From NCBI GenBank assembly GCA_030606285.1, contig JAUWGS010000007.1:1-64000 (forward strand): a DNA stretch of 64,000 nucleotides, in the 5' to 3' direction. This document shows, piece after piece, positions 25,285 to 33,451 of the stretch (positions are counted from its first letter, which is position 1; every line of letters begins with the position of its first letter). This stretch comes from Planctomycetales bacterium. GTDB taxonomy: Bacteria; 4484-113. A program made the translations under genes and the position numbers. A model generated the notes under the pieces. It ran no database searches and was not told the DNA's origin. It worked only from the letters and a program-made list of their open reading frames with translations.

Positions 25285-28011
25285 ATGATGGCGGTTCAAC
25301 ATCCGCGCGGGAATTTCGCTTCAAGAAGCGTTACTGTTGCGCTTGCGATTGCGCTGGCGCTTTTTGGCACGTTCGGATGGGCGGGAGCGGCGCGGGCGGG
25401 GATTTTCGATCCACCGAACGCGAAGCCTGCCGCGCAGGGGACGCTCTTCGACGCGGAGATTCCACCGGGAGAATTCGTTGCTTTCCGGTGGGACGGGCGC
25501 GAATTTACACCGACGCATACGCCTGAACTCAACCTAACGGTGAGGGCGGAGCAGGCGCTGACGCATACGCCGAAGTGGCTCCAGCCGAGCCTGGCGGCGA
25601 AGCTCGACGGGCTAGAGCCGGAGTTGCAGGATAAACTGGCAGAAACCATCACCGGCGCCAAAGACCCGCGCTATAAAGACGAAATCGCATTCTGCGTGGC
25701 GCACCTGCCGGACCGGGAGCTCACGCGGGAGCAGTTTAACCCGATAATCATCGCCGAAAACGCGCGGCTGATTTACGAAGCGGACGCGCGGCTCGATTAC
25801 GCCGAGCTGGTTGACCGGGGGGAGTATGCCAAGGGCGACTGGACGACCACCGTGCGCTACCGGCTGCGGGGCGCGGAGGGCGCGGAGGAGTACTACGACC
25901 TGCCGAACGAGATTTATTACTGGTACGTGGTCTACCCCAAGCTCGGGCGGGAGCGGGTGGCCTACGTCAACCCCATGACCGGCGAGATTACACCGCCCGA
26001 ATGGGGCGGAGTGTTCTGGCGCGACTACCTGATGCACGATGCGGCAGACACCAAACGCTGCGCCGCGACGCACTTTTTGCTGGAGCATCCGAATCTCATC
26101 GAACGACTCCCCGCAAGCGCGGAAGCTGCCAAGCTCGTTCTCGCGGACTTCACTATCGATCCCATTGCATTGATTGTGGGCGGCGACGGCTCGCCTGCAT
26201 TGTGCACCTTTTCCTGGCCCGGCGGCCAGCTCGACGGACAGGTCACCGCCACGACGATACCGCTGGAGCTCGATAAGGGCTTTAGCGAAACCCGCTTGCG
26301 CAAGAACCTGCTGCGCTCCGGCAGTTCGCTGGCGCTGCTCAATCCCAATATTGTGCCGGAGGGATACGACGGCGTCCGTATCGCCATACTTAAGGATCGC
26401 GACCCATTTGGGGAGCCGACGATCGAGCACGAACTCAAGCGCATGGGCTTTGAGTTCAGCGTGTTTGGCTCCGACGGCATCGCGGAGATGCTCGCGGCTG
26501 ACAGCGGATTCATCAAGGTGATTATCCCGTCGGGGCAGCCCCGGGAGTTCTACGAGCGGCTGGCGGAGAGCGAAGAGCTGTGGCGTGAATGGATGAGCGA
26601 CAAGGAGCTGTCTTATAACCGAAGCGTCGAGTTCCACGGCGCAATCGATCCGGCGCATCCTGAAGACGACTGGAACGGGCTCCGCATGCCGTGGGAGTTT
26701 GGCTGCACCACGCGGGAAGACGGCCCGCTTATCCTTGCGGGATACCCGCGCCTGATGGACCTGCTCACCGGAACGCGGTATGTATGGGATAACCGTCCGC
26801 TCACAATCGACGGAAACAGCGCGCTTTCCGATGGCGCGTGCGTTATGGAACTGCTGGGCTACTACACCACTCAGAACCTGATCGACCGCTGCGCCGAGGT
26901 TCCGTACTACTATCGGGGACCGGATGGGGACGAGCGCTTCGACGGCGACGCGGCTGAGTATGTGCAAACGCTTCGCACGCATTACCCGCAGCGCAGCCTA
27001 TATCTGCACTACGGCAACTGCGGCGAGGTTGGCGACATACTGACTGCGGCGTGCAGGACGGCGCTTATACCGGTGCGCGACGTGGTGGCGCATCCCGTTG
27101 ATCACGTGTGGAACAGCGTCTACCTGATGGGCAAGTGGCGCGTCTACACGGTCTTCCGTTCCGATCGGGGCACGCGCTTCGACGACGGCGTATACACCGA
27201 AAAAAACCATATCGGGCCCATGGGCTGCCGCTCCGACGGGTACGTCACAAACGCTATCAAGGACTACTTCGATTCGACATTCATCACCGAGGTGCGGGTG
27301 ACTGACGCAAACGGCAATCCGGTGGACGGCGCGACGGTCACCGCAATGATGGACTGGGTGCACGAGGATCCGCCGCCGAAGATACACGCGGGCCTGGGGT
27401 GGACGGACCATGACGGAATCGCGCGCATCGAGCTCGGCGTTGGGCGGGACACGTTCGTGCAGGTATTCACGCCGCTTGAGGACTGGCCGGAGCTGGTGCC
27501 GGACACTTCCGACCGGGCCAAGAAGGACACCGAGCCGAGAAGCGACCCCGTGTTGGAGCGCAGGCGGCAGATGAAAGCGGAACCGGTTCTGGTCGCGGCG
27601 GCGGACGACATTGAAGCCGATGAGACGGTTCACTACGACGTCTCACTGGGTTTCGCGCTGTCAGAGCCGCTTGCGACTATTGATCCGTCAATCGCCCCGG
27701 CGGATGACAACGCGCCGAGCCTAGCGCTTGCGGCGGACGCGCGCATCCTGCACGGATACTCCAGCTACTTCGGCTGTAACTTCACGCAGCGGGAGCCGGG
27801 CGGCGCGGTTGACGCCTACATTGTTGACTGCGCGAACTACGAGCTTTTCGCGGCGGGCGAGCCTTTCGTGGCGGCGTATGCGTTGGAAGACGCGAGTTCC
27901 GCGAGCTTACCGCTGCCCGCGTCAAGCGATGGATGGTTCGTCGTCGTGTCGAATGCGCACCGGATGGCCTGGGGCCAGGTGGTGAGCCTTGCTGTGGAGT
28001 CCGGAGGATAG
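25285..28011 (+). CDS. Secreted transglutaminase-like protein with carboxypeptidase-regulatory-like module
   Basis: 908 residues with a cleavable signal peptide (hydrophobic 17-35, then AARAG). An unknown region precedes the transglutaminase-like core at about 560-625. There YGNCGEVGDILTAACR carries the candidate Cys nucleophile, DHVWNSVYL the His, and the following strand (GKWRVYTVF) has no obvious catalytic Asp. A beta-sandwich segment follows: EVRVTDANGNPVDGATVT, like CarboxypepD_reg domains. The role is likely in envelope protein cleavage or crosslinking. SD gggga before the ATG pair. High GC, host-like. Confidence 0.65.
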   Translation: MMAVQHPRGNFASRSVTVALAIALALFGTFGWAGAARAGIFDPPNAKPAAQGTLFDAEIPPGEFVAFRWDGREFTPTHTPELNLTVRAEQALTHTPKWLQPSLAAKLDGLEPELQDKLAETITGAKDPRYKDEIAFCVAHLPDRELTREQFNPIIIAENARLIYEADARLDYAELVDRGEYAKGDWTTTVRYRLRGAEGAEEYYDLPNEIYYWYVVYPKLGRERVAYVNPMTGEITPPEWGGVFWRDYLMHDAADTKRCAATHFLLEHPNLIERLPASAEAAKLVLADFTIDPIALIVGGDGSPALCTFSWPGGQLDGQVTATTIPLELDKGFSETRLRKNLLRSGSSLALLNPNIVPEGYDGVRIAILKDRDPFGEPTIEHELKRMGFEFSVFGSDGIAEMLAADSGFIKVIIPSGQPREFYERLAESEELWREWMSDKELSYNRSVEFHGAIDPAHPEDDWNGLRMPWEFGCTTREDGPLILAGYPRLMDLLTGTRYVWDNRPLTIDGNSALSDGACVMELLGYYTTQNLIDRCAEVPYYYRGPDGDERFDGDAAEYVQTLRTHYPQRSLYLHYGNCGEVGDILTAACRTALIPVRDVVAHPVDHVWNSVYLMGKWRVYTVFRSDRGTRFDDGVYTEKNHIGPMGCRSDGYVTNAIKDYFDSTFITEVRVTDANGNPVDGATVTAMMDWVHEDPPPKIHAGLGWTDHDGIARIELGVGRDTFVQVFTPLEDWPELVPDTSDRAKKDTEPRSDPVLERRRQMKAEPVLVAAADDIEADETVHYDVSLGFALSEPLATIDPSIAPADDNAPSLALAADARILHGYSSYFGCNFTQREPGGAVDAYIVDCANYELFAAGEPFVAAYALEDASSASLPLPASSDGWFVVVSNAHRMAWGQVVSLAVESGG

Positions 28012-28057
28012 TTGAACTTTACAGCAAACGCTGTTGTTTGAGACTTATAGCAAAGGG

Positions 28058-28091
28058 GCCCTGCGGGTCTCATTGCGAAGACACGCAGGGC
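28058..28091 (+). terminator. Hairpin after transglutaminase-like gene
   Basis: Perfect 8-bp arms GCCCTGCG / CGCAGGGC with an 18-nt loop, 47 bp after the stop. There is no T-run, so termination is uncertain. Confidence 0.3.
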
Positions 28092-28436
28092 ACAGCCCTC
28101 TTAAGGCGGGGTTATTCTAGCAGACGGTACTATTCGGGGACATATGCAACATCGGGGATGGGGAGAGTAGCCAGGGGCCAGGGGTTAGGGGTGAGGGATT
28201 AGGGATTAGATCTGTAGGGCGCGGACTTGTACTGCGCCGCTCCCCCTAGTCAGTTTAAGACGGCGGCATACAAGTTGCCGCCCTACAGAAAAGAGCCGGG
28301 CTGGTTAGCCCTCCATAGGCGGGCAAGTCGCCGACGCGCCATAGCGCTGTGGCGACGGCGCGCCCGGCCTATTCATGAGGGGGGGACGAAGACGGCGGGG
28401 CACAGGTCCCCGCCCTACAGAAGATGCCGTGCAGTT
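28092..28436. repeat. Gene-free stretch with palindromic modules and a G-rich run
   Basis: At 28168-28208 there is a run of agggg/tagggg-like short units. Then come palindromic modules: tgtagggcgcgg...ccgc, cggcggc...gccgccctacag, agccgggctgg and cggggcacaggtccccgccctacag. No gene is seen. Confidence 0.65.
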
Positions 28437-29126
28437 CTACTCGAGGCAGCGCAGGAGGCCCATCGGGGTGCATTCGCCGCCCTGCCCCAGCGGATTGTCC
28501 GTGAGCGCCGCAGCGACTTCGGGGAATCGCTCCTTGCTAAGGCTCCCGCCAATCACCCAGGGATAGAAAATATCGTTCACATCAACCACGCAGGCGACGA
28601 GCCCGGTGGCATCTGTTATCTCGCCGCAGATCTCAGGTATCCGCACGGGGCCGGGTATCACGCAGTCGTAGTACCGCTCTATCGCCATGGTGTGCTCCGC
28701 GTCAATCATCTTGGTGGACAGGCCCGCGACGTTGTAGAAGTCGCCGGTGCGGTGCAGGACGAGCTTGCCCCACGCGGCGGCGAGCGTGCCGAGAATGATA
28801 CGGTAAACGCCCACGCCCTCAATTGCCACCTGCATGGCGTACGGGCTGCGCAATCCCACGCCGTACTTGCTCCTGGTGACGAAGCGGCTGAGCAGGCGCG
28901 CCAGGGGCGAGACTCGGATGCCTGAGATCGGGCGCGCCCGCCCCTGCATAATCGCCAGTGCGGTTTCGGCGATGAACAGCACATCACCAGGCTGCGACAG
29001 GGGAAGGGCGTACTGGCGGACAACTTCAACGGGATCGTCCTGCTCTGTGAGAACGTGCGTCTTGACGGGAATCCGCAGGTAGCGGCGCCCGTTGACAACG
29101 ATCTCAGGTTTCTTCTCACTACCCAA
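28437..29126 (-). CDS. CofE-like F420-0:gamma-glutamyl ligase family protein
   Basis: 229 residues. Family traits: YLRIPVKTHVLTEQDD at the N-terminus, QPGDVLFIAETALAIMQGR, ARLLSRFV, a GVGLRSPYAMQ segment, and IERYYDCVIPGP. The canonical enzyme adds glutamate to coenzyme F420, but no other F420 genes are in the window and this branch is often found without them, so the substrate is uncertain. Start at TTG 29126: TATAAT at 29140-29135 is 8 nt upstream, leaderless. Divergent from aroE, whose -10 is only about 35 bp away. Confidence 0.75.
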   Translation of the reverse strand: MGSEKKPEIVVNGRRYLRIPVKTHVLTEQDDPVEVVRQYALPLSQPGDVLFIAETALAIMQGRARPISGIRVSPLARLLSRFVTRSKYGVGLRSPYAMQVAIEGVGVYRIILGTLAAAWGKLVLHRTGDFYNVAGLSTKMIDAEHTMAIERYYDCVIPGPVRIPEICGEITDATGLVACVVDVNDIFYPWVIGGSLSKERFPEVAAALTDNPLGQGGECTPMGLLRCLE

Positions 29127-29134
29127 CTTGTGCG

Positions 29135-29140
29135 ATTATA
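29135..29140 (-). promoter_or_regulatory. -10 box TATAAT of CofE-like gene
   Basis: TATAAT on the minus strand, 8 nt before the TTG start; back-to-back with the aroE promoter. Confidence 0.55.
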
Positions 29141-29175
29141 GCAGCGAAGCTCTTGCCCGCGCCGCCGTAGCCTGC

Positions 29176-29181
29176 CATAAT
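29176..29181 (+). promoter_or_regulatory. -10 box CATAAT of aroE
   Basis: CATAAT 7 nt before the GTG at 29189. Confidence 0.5.
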
Positions 29182-29188
29182 TGCAGGC

Positions 29189-30151
29189 GTGCGGAACAAG
29201 CTGTATCTCATCGGCTACCCACTGAGACATACACTCTCACCTCAGCTTCACAGTTCCTACTTCGAGAAAATGAAGCTCCCCCTATCGTATGCAGCGCGCG
29301 AGATGCCCCCGGGGCGGTTCACGCAAGTGTTCAAGGAGATGCTTGCGGAAGCCGACTTCCTTGGGGCCAATGTCACCGCCCCCTATAAGCAGAGCGTTGT
29401 CCCGTTCCTGGACGAGCTGAAGGGCGACGCGGAGACACTGGGTGCGGTGAACACTATCGTTCGTCGGGCGAAGGGGCGTCTTGTGGGCTACAACACCGAT
29501 GCAGCAGGTTTCGCTGACGCTATTCGCGCATCGGGCAGGGAGACCGTGCGCCGGGCGCTTATCTTCGGGACGGGCGGCGCAGCCCTGGCGGTTCTGCTCG
29601 CACTGGGCGAGATGGGGTGCGCCCGTTTCGTAATCGTCTATCGGAGCAACCGAAACGTGGACGCGGCGCGAAAACTCATATCTTCAATCGGAAAAAAGGC
29701 GAGGTTCGTCAGCCTTTCTCAGTTCCATGACTTCTTCAAATGGGCGGAGGAAGAGGACGTGTTTGGCGATCCGGGCGGTTATGCGAAGATGGAAAGCGCG
29801 CAAAACAGCGCGGCGGAAAGCACAGCGCCCGCGCCCGCCGAGGCAAATGCGAATGCCAACTCTGACGGCTACGACAAGGGCCCGAAGCACTTCGACCTCC
29901 TGGTGAACGCCACGCCGACGGGCTTGTTCCCCCACGCAGAGGAAGCCATCGCCGACCATCCGCGTTTCTTCCATCTCTTCGAGGCGGCCATCGACCTCGT
30001 ATACAACCCCGCCCAGACGAGGCTTTTGTTCCTGGCGCAGATCGAAGGCTGCGAAACTATTAGCGGGCGCAAGATGCTGCAGCATCAGGCGGTGCGCTCG
30101 CGCAAGATATGGGTGCGCGAGTTCAGGGCATACGAGAAGCATAAGGAATGA
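29189..30151 (+). CDS. aroE: Shikimate dehydrogenase
   Basis: Reduces 3-dehydroshikimate to shikimate with NADPH in the aromatic amino acid pathway. Residues 1-100: YPLRHTLSPQLHSSYF (substrate serines), NVTAPYKQ (catalytic Lys), GAVNTIV and GYNTDAAGF. A Rossmann domain follows with FGTGGAAL. NATPTGL and the closing MLQHQA motif complete the fold. 320 residues, longer than the usual 270-290, because of a low-complexity Ala/Asn/Glu-rich insertion (about 195-230) before the NATPTG strand. GTG start, leaderless pattern; thiE follows 12 bp later. Confidence 0.93.
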   Translation: MRNKLYLIGYPLRHTLSPQLHSSYFEKMKLPLSYAAREMPPGRFTQVFKEMLAEADFLGANVTAPYKQSVVPFLDELKGDAETLGAVNTIVRRAKGRLVGYNTDAAGFADAIRASGRETVRRALIFGTGGAALAVLLALGEMGCARFVIVYRSNRNVDAARKLISSIGKKARFVSLSQFHDFFKWAEEEDVFGDPGGYAKMESAQNSAAESTAPAPAEANANANSDGYDKGPKHFDLLVNATPTGLFPHAEEAIADHPRFFHLFEAAIDLVYNPAQTRLLFLAQIEGCETISGRKMLQHQAVRSRKIWVREFRAYEKHKE

Positions 30152-30157
30152 TAGAAT
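30152..30157 (+). promoter_or_regulatory. -10 box TAGAAT of thiE
   Basis: Sits right after the aroE stop and 6 nt before the thiE GTG. Confidence 0.5.
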
Positions 30158-30163
30158 CGGCTC

Positions 30164-31228
30164 GTGGAACGCACACTCGCGCTGCAGGTGATCGAAGCCA
30201 ACCTCAACCGGCTTCGTGAAGGACTTCGCGTGGCGGAAGACCTGCTGCGCTATACGCCCGGCGCAGGAAGCGAGTTCGGCAAACTCAAAAAGCTCAGGCT
30301 GGACGCGGGCAGAGCCGAGCAGGAAACCCGGCGCGTTCTGGGCAGTGAGCTTTCCCGCGCACGCAGGCTGCAAAAAGACGTGGGAAAGGATGAAACACCG
30401 GCTGCCGAGCTTGCGCGTACCGATGTAGCGGAAATTGTCACCGCAAACCTTAAGCGGGCTCAGGAGGCAGCGCGCACTATCGAGGAGCTGGTAAAACTCA
30501 TTGCCGGAGCCGCGCTTTCCCGTCGCTACAAGAAACTGCGCTTTGCCATCTACGCACGCGAAGCGGAAGTTGCCGCGAAACTTGTCGCAATTTCGAAGCG
30601 CAGGCGATTCGCGGAAGCGCTTGAGCGATTCCCTGTATACCTCGTCATTGACGACCTGAACACGGTCACGCAAACGCCGGTTGAACTCGCGGGAGCGTAC
30701 TACAAAGCCGGCGGGCGAGTAGCCCAGCTAAGAATGAAAAGCGTAGCAGCGAAGGCGCGGCTTATGCTGGCACGCGAGCTGCAGCGCGCATTCCCCGAGC
30801 TGATGCTCATTATCAACGACCGGGTGGATCTGGCACGAGCCGCCGGCGCTTTCGGAGTGCATCTAGGCGTTCAGGACCTGCCGCTATCGGCGCTGTCCGA
30901 CGTGCGCGGGGATCTGCTCGTGGGATTGAGCGCAGGCGGGCCCGGGACGGCTGCGAAGGCTGTCGCAGCGGGCGCGGACTACATCGGCGTCGGCGCAATC
31001 TACCACACGGAAAGCAAACAACGCATGCGAATTGTGGGAATTGCCGGGTTACACAAGGTTGTACGGGCGGTTAAGTTACCCATCGTCGCCATAGGCGGGA
31101 TTACAGCCGGCAATCTCGCGAAAGTTCTGAAGGCCGGAGCGACAGGCTGCGCGGTTATCTCCGCGGTTTCGTCTCCGAAGAAAGCCCGCGCGCTGTATGT
31201 GGAAGCGCGAAGGTTCGCCAAACGATAG
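30164..31228 (+). CDS. thiE: Thiamine-phosphate synthase with N-terminal extension
   Basis: Couples HMP-pyrophosphate and thiazole phosphate to thiamine phosphate. 354 residues. An N-terminal helical domain (about 1-140) with ANLNRLREGLRVAEDLLR is seen in the long ThiE form of cyanobacteria and some other phyla. The TIM barrel (about 155-354) has RMKSVAAKARL, LMLIINDRVDLA, GVHLGVQDLP, GADYIGVGAIYHTESK and PIVAIGGITAGN. Some barrel residues normally GPVFPTxSK are GAIYHTESK. GTG start with TAGAAT 6 nt upstream. Follows aroE closely. Confidence 0.9.
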   Translation: MERTLALQVIEANLNRLREGLRVAEDLLRYTPGAGSEFGKLKKLRLDAGRAEQETRRVLGSELSRARRLQKDVGKDETPAAELARTDVAEIVTANLKRAQEAARTIEELVKLIAGAALSRRYKKLRFAIYAREAEVAAKLVAISKRRRFAEALERFPVYLVIDDLNTVTQTPVELAGAYYKAGGRVAQLRMKSVAAKARLMLARELQRAFPELMLIINDRVDLARAAGAFGVHLGVQDLPLSALSDVRGDLLVGLSAGGPGTAAKAVAAGADYIGVGAIYHTESKQRMRIVGIAGLHKVVRAVKLPIVAIGGITAGNLAKVLKAGATGCAVISAVSSPKKARALYVEARRFAKR

Positions 31229-31241
31229 GTGCGCCTGGTGC

Positions 31242-31247
31242 TACAAT
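31242..31247 (+). promoter_or_regulatory. -10 box TACAAT of GND-repeat gene
   Basis: Nine nt before ATG 31257, just after the thiE stop. Confidence 0.5.
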
Positions 31248-31256
31248 CAGCCCACT

Positions 31257-33368
31257 ATGCGGGGTCAGATACATAGATGGGGAACCAGACTGTCACTTCT
31301 CGCCGCGCTTACGCTTATATTCCTCGCCGGGAGCGCGAATGCGGGCCGCTTCGAAGACCTGACGGGGCCGTGCGCGCCGGTGATACGCGAAGCGCTCGCG
31401 CAAAAAGGCCTTGCGCCCGGGGACGTGACGTTTGACCTGGACGACCGCGCATTCTTCGGCGGAGACCTACACCGGCTGCCCTTCTTCGACGCCCTCATCG
31501 CCAATCCGTGGAAGATACCCGAATACGTCCCGACCATCCGCGAGGGAGTGTTCACCGCGGCTAGCAGCGGTAACATCGCCAGCATGTGCCAGCAGGCCCA
31601 GTCCCGGCTGAATCTCTCCGTACGCGTGGGGCTCATCGGCAATCCGCTGGAGGATTACACAAGGCTGCTGGCAAACGAGGCGGTGGAGAACCACTTCATC
31701 GCCGCCCTAAAAAGACTCTATGCCGAGCGGAAGCTTCCCCTGAGTCCCAGCGAAGAGGAATATCTGGTCAGCAAGTCCGCCGAGTTGCCTAAGCCGGTAG
31801 CGCGGGCTGCGGCGCTGTACCTGTACGCCCTGCCGGACATCTTGGCCTATCACGACGCGGCGATGACACCCGTTAAAGCGAAGCTGCAAACGTCCAGCCT
31901 GGAGGATCCGGTTGCGGGATACATGAGATATTTGCTGGACGAGGATGAACCGACCGGTCCGGAGCAGATTGCCTATTCGACCGACTATGTCGAGCTGACG
32001 GAGTTTTTGCTAGCCAACCTCGACTGGGGATACCTGCACACCGGCGCGATGGTGCTGGGGCATGTCGTGAACCGCATGTGCGACGACCTGAAGGAGTATG
32101 CTGTGGAGGAGGGCGACTTCGGCCTCACGTTCGACACTCCGCTGGGGATGATTGTCCTGAGCGGGCCGGAGGCCGACAACTACGGCGGCGCGATGCCCTA
32201 CCTGCTCATCATTGACACCGGTGGTGACGATAATTATCTCGGCGGGGCTGCCAACGTGAACTCATCTAATCCCAGCAGTGTGCTGATTGACCTTGCGGGA
32301 AACGACACGTACGAATGCGGCGTTGAAGACATTCCCTCGTTCGGCGCCGGCGTATTTGGCTATGGAATGCTCATTGACTGCGCGGGTGATGATTTCTACA
32401 CCGCCCGACATTGCTCACAGGGCAGCGGTCTCTTCGGCGTAGGACTGCTGCTGGACGAGAGCGGCAACGACGCTTATTCGGTGGTGACAGAGGGACAGGC
32501 CAGCGGCACGTTCGGCACCGGCATTCTCGCGGATCTGGCGGGCAACGACATCTACGAGTGCTACCGCTCGTCGCAGGGATACGGCTTCACGCTTGGCGTT
32601 GGGTTGCTGGTGGATATGGCTGGCAACGACCGCTACATCGCCAACGACACCGATATCAAGTTCCCGTCGGCCCAGAGCAAGGAACACAACTCCTCACTGT
32701 CGCAGGGATTCGGCTTCGGCGCGCGCCGGGATTACACAACCGGCCATTCGTGGGCCGGCGGCGTGGGGATGCTGTTCGACGCGGAAGGCCACGACCACTA
32801 CTCCTGCGGGATTTTCGGCCAGGGCGCGGGATACTGGTACGGCACGGGCATCCTCTCGGATGCCGGGGGTAACGACGAGTATGTGGGCCACTGGTACGTC
32901 CAGGCGTCCGGCGCGCATTTCGCCATCGGTGTGCTTGACGATGCGGCGGGCGACGACCGCTACTTTGCGGATATGAACATGGCTATCGGCGCAGGCCACG
33001 ACTTCTCGCTGGGATTTTTGCTGGAGCGCGCGGGCAATGACACGTATAACGCGCCGAACCTTTCGCTTGGCGGCGGGAACGCAAGCGGCATCGGCGTCTT
33101 CTGGGATTTCGCAGGCGACGACACGTACGCTGTAACCGGCGGGACCACTTTCGGTCGGGGCCAGAACGGGCGTCGCGGGGGGCTGCGCGACTATATGCGC
33201 GTCATCGGCGTGTTCATCGACACCGGCGGTGCCGACACGTATCCGGTGGAATACGATTTTGCGGGAAACAACCGCATGTGGACCCAGGAGGGCGCAAACA
33301 CCGAAGACCCGCTCCCGCTGGTCGAGCTGGGGGTGGGGGTAGATGGGGAGGTGGATATCGTTGACTAG
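31257..33368 (+). CDS. Secreted protein with tandem GNDxY repeats
   Basis: 703 residues with a signal peptide (hydrophobic about 11-27, cleavage near ANAG). The first half (about 30-320) is helical and unknown. The second half (about 325-690) holds about ten repeats of the form LLIDxAGNDxYxxxxxxQGxGxxGxG: Asp/Gly-rich turns recalling calcium-binding RTX-like beta-solenoids but with a different spacing (about 25-35 residues). Probably an extracellular repeat protein; no catalytic motif seen. Start at 31257, as the longer frame back to 31197 overlaps thiE and lacks a signal. High GC. Confidence 0.65.
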   Translation: MRGQIHRWGTRLSLLAALTLIFLAGSANAGRFEDLTGPCAPVIREALAQKGLAPGDVTFDLDDRAFFGGDLHRLPFFDALIANPWKIPEYVPTIREGVFTAASSGNIASMCQQAQSRLNLSVRVGLIGNPLEDYTRLLANEAVENHFIAALKRLYAERKLPLSPSEEEYLVSKSAELPKPVARAAALYLYALPDILAYHDAAMTPVKAKLQTSSLEDPVAGYMRYLLDEDEPTGPEQIAYSTDYVELTEFLLANLDWGYLHTGAMVLGHVVNRMCDDLKEYAVEEGDFGLTFDTPLGMIVLSGPEADNYGGAMPYLLIIDTGGDDNYLGGAANVNSSNPSSVLIDLAGNDTYECGVEDIPSFGAGVFGYGMLIDCAGDDFYTARHCSQGSGLFGVGLLLDESGNDAYSVVTEGQASGTFGTGILADLAGNDIYECYRSSQGYGFTLGVGLLVDMAGNDRYIANDTDIKFPSAQSKEHNSSLSQGFGFGARRDYTTGHSWAGGVGMLFDAEGHDHYSCGIFGQGAGYWYGTGILSDAGGNDEYVGHWYVQASGAHFAIGVLDDAAGDDRYFADMNMAIGAGHDFSLGFLLERAGNDTYNAPNLSLGGGNASGIGVFWDFAGDDTYAVTGGTTFGRGQNGRRGGLRDYMRVIGVFIDTGGADTYPVEYDFAGNNRMWTQEGANTEDPLPLVELGVGVDGEVDIVD

Positions 33369-33451
33369 TGGTTACAGCTTAGATGGCTAAGGACGACTAC
33401 TTTGATGTATAATAACCTGCGCTGCTATTAACCGCGGGAGGTGTCGGTTAT

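Noticed and set aside
25612-26982. 456-codon minus-strand frame inside the transglutaminase-like gene
   Set aside because: GC-rich antisense shadow; the plus-strand protein has a signal peptide and domains.
29684-30673. 329-codon minus-strand frame over aroE/thiE
   Set aside because: Antisense of two clearly recognised genes.
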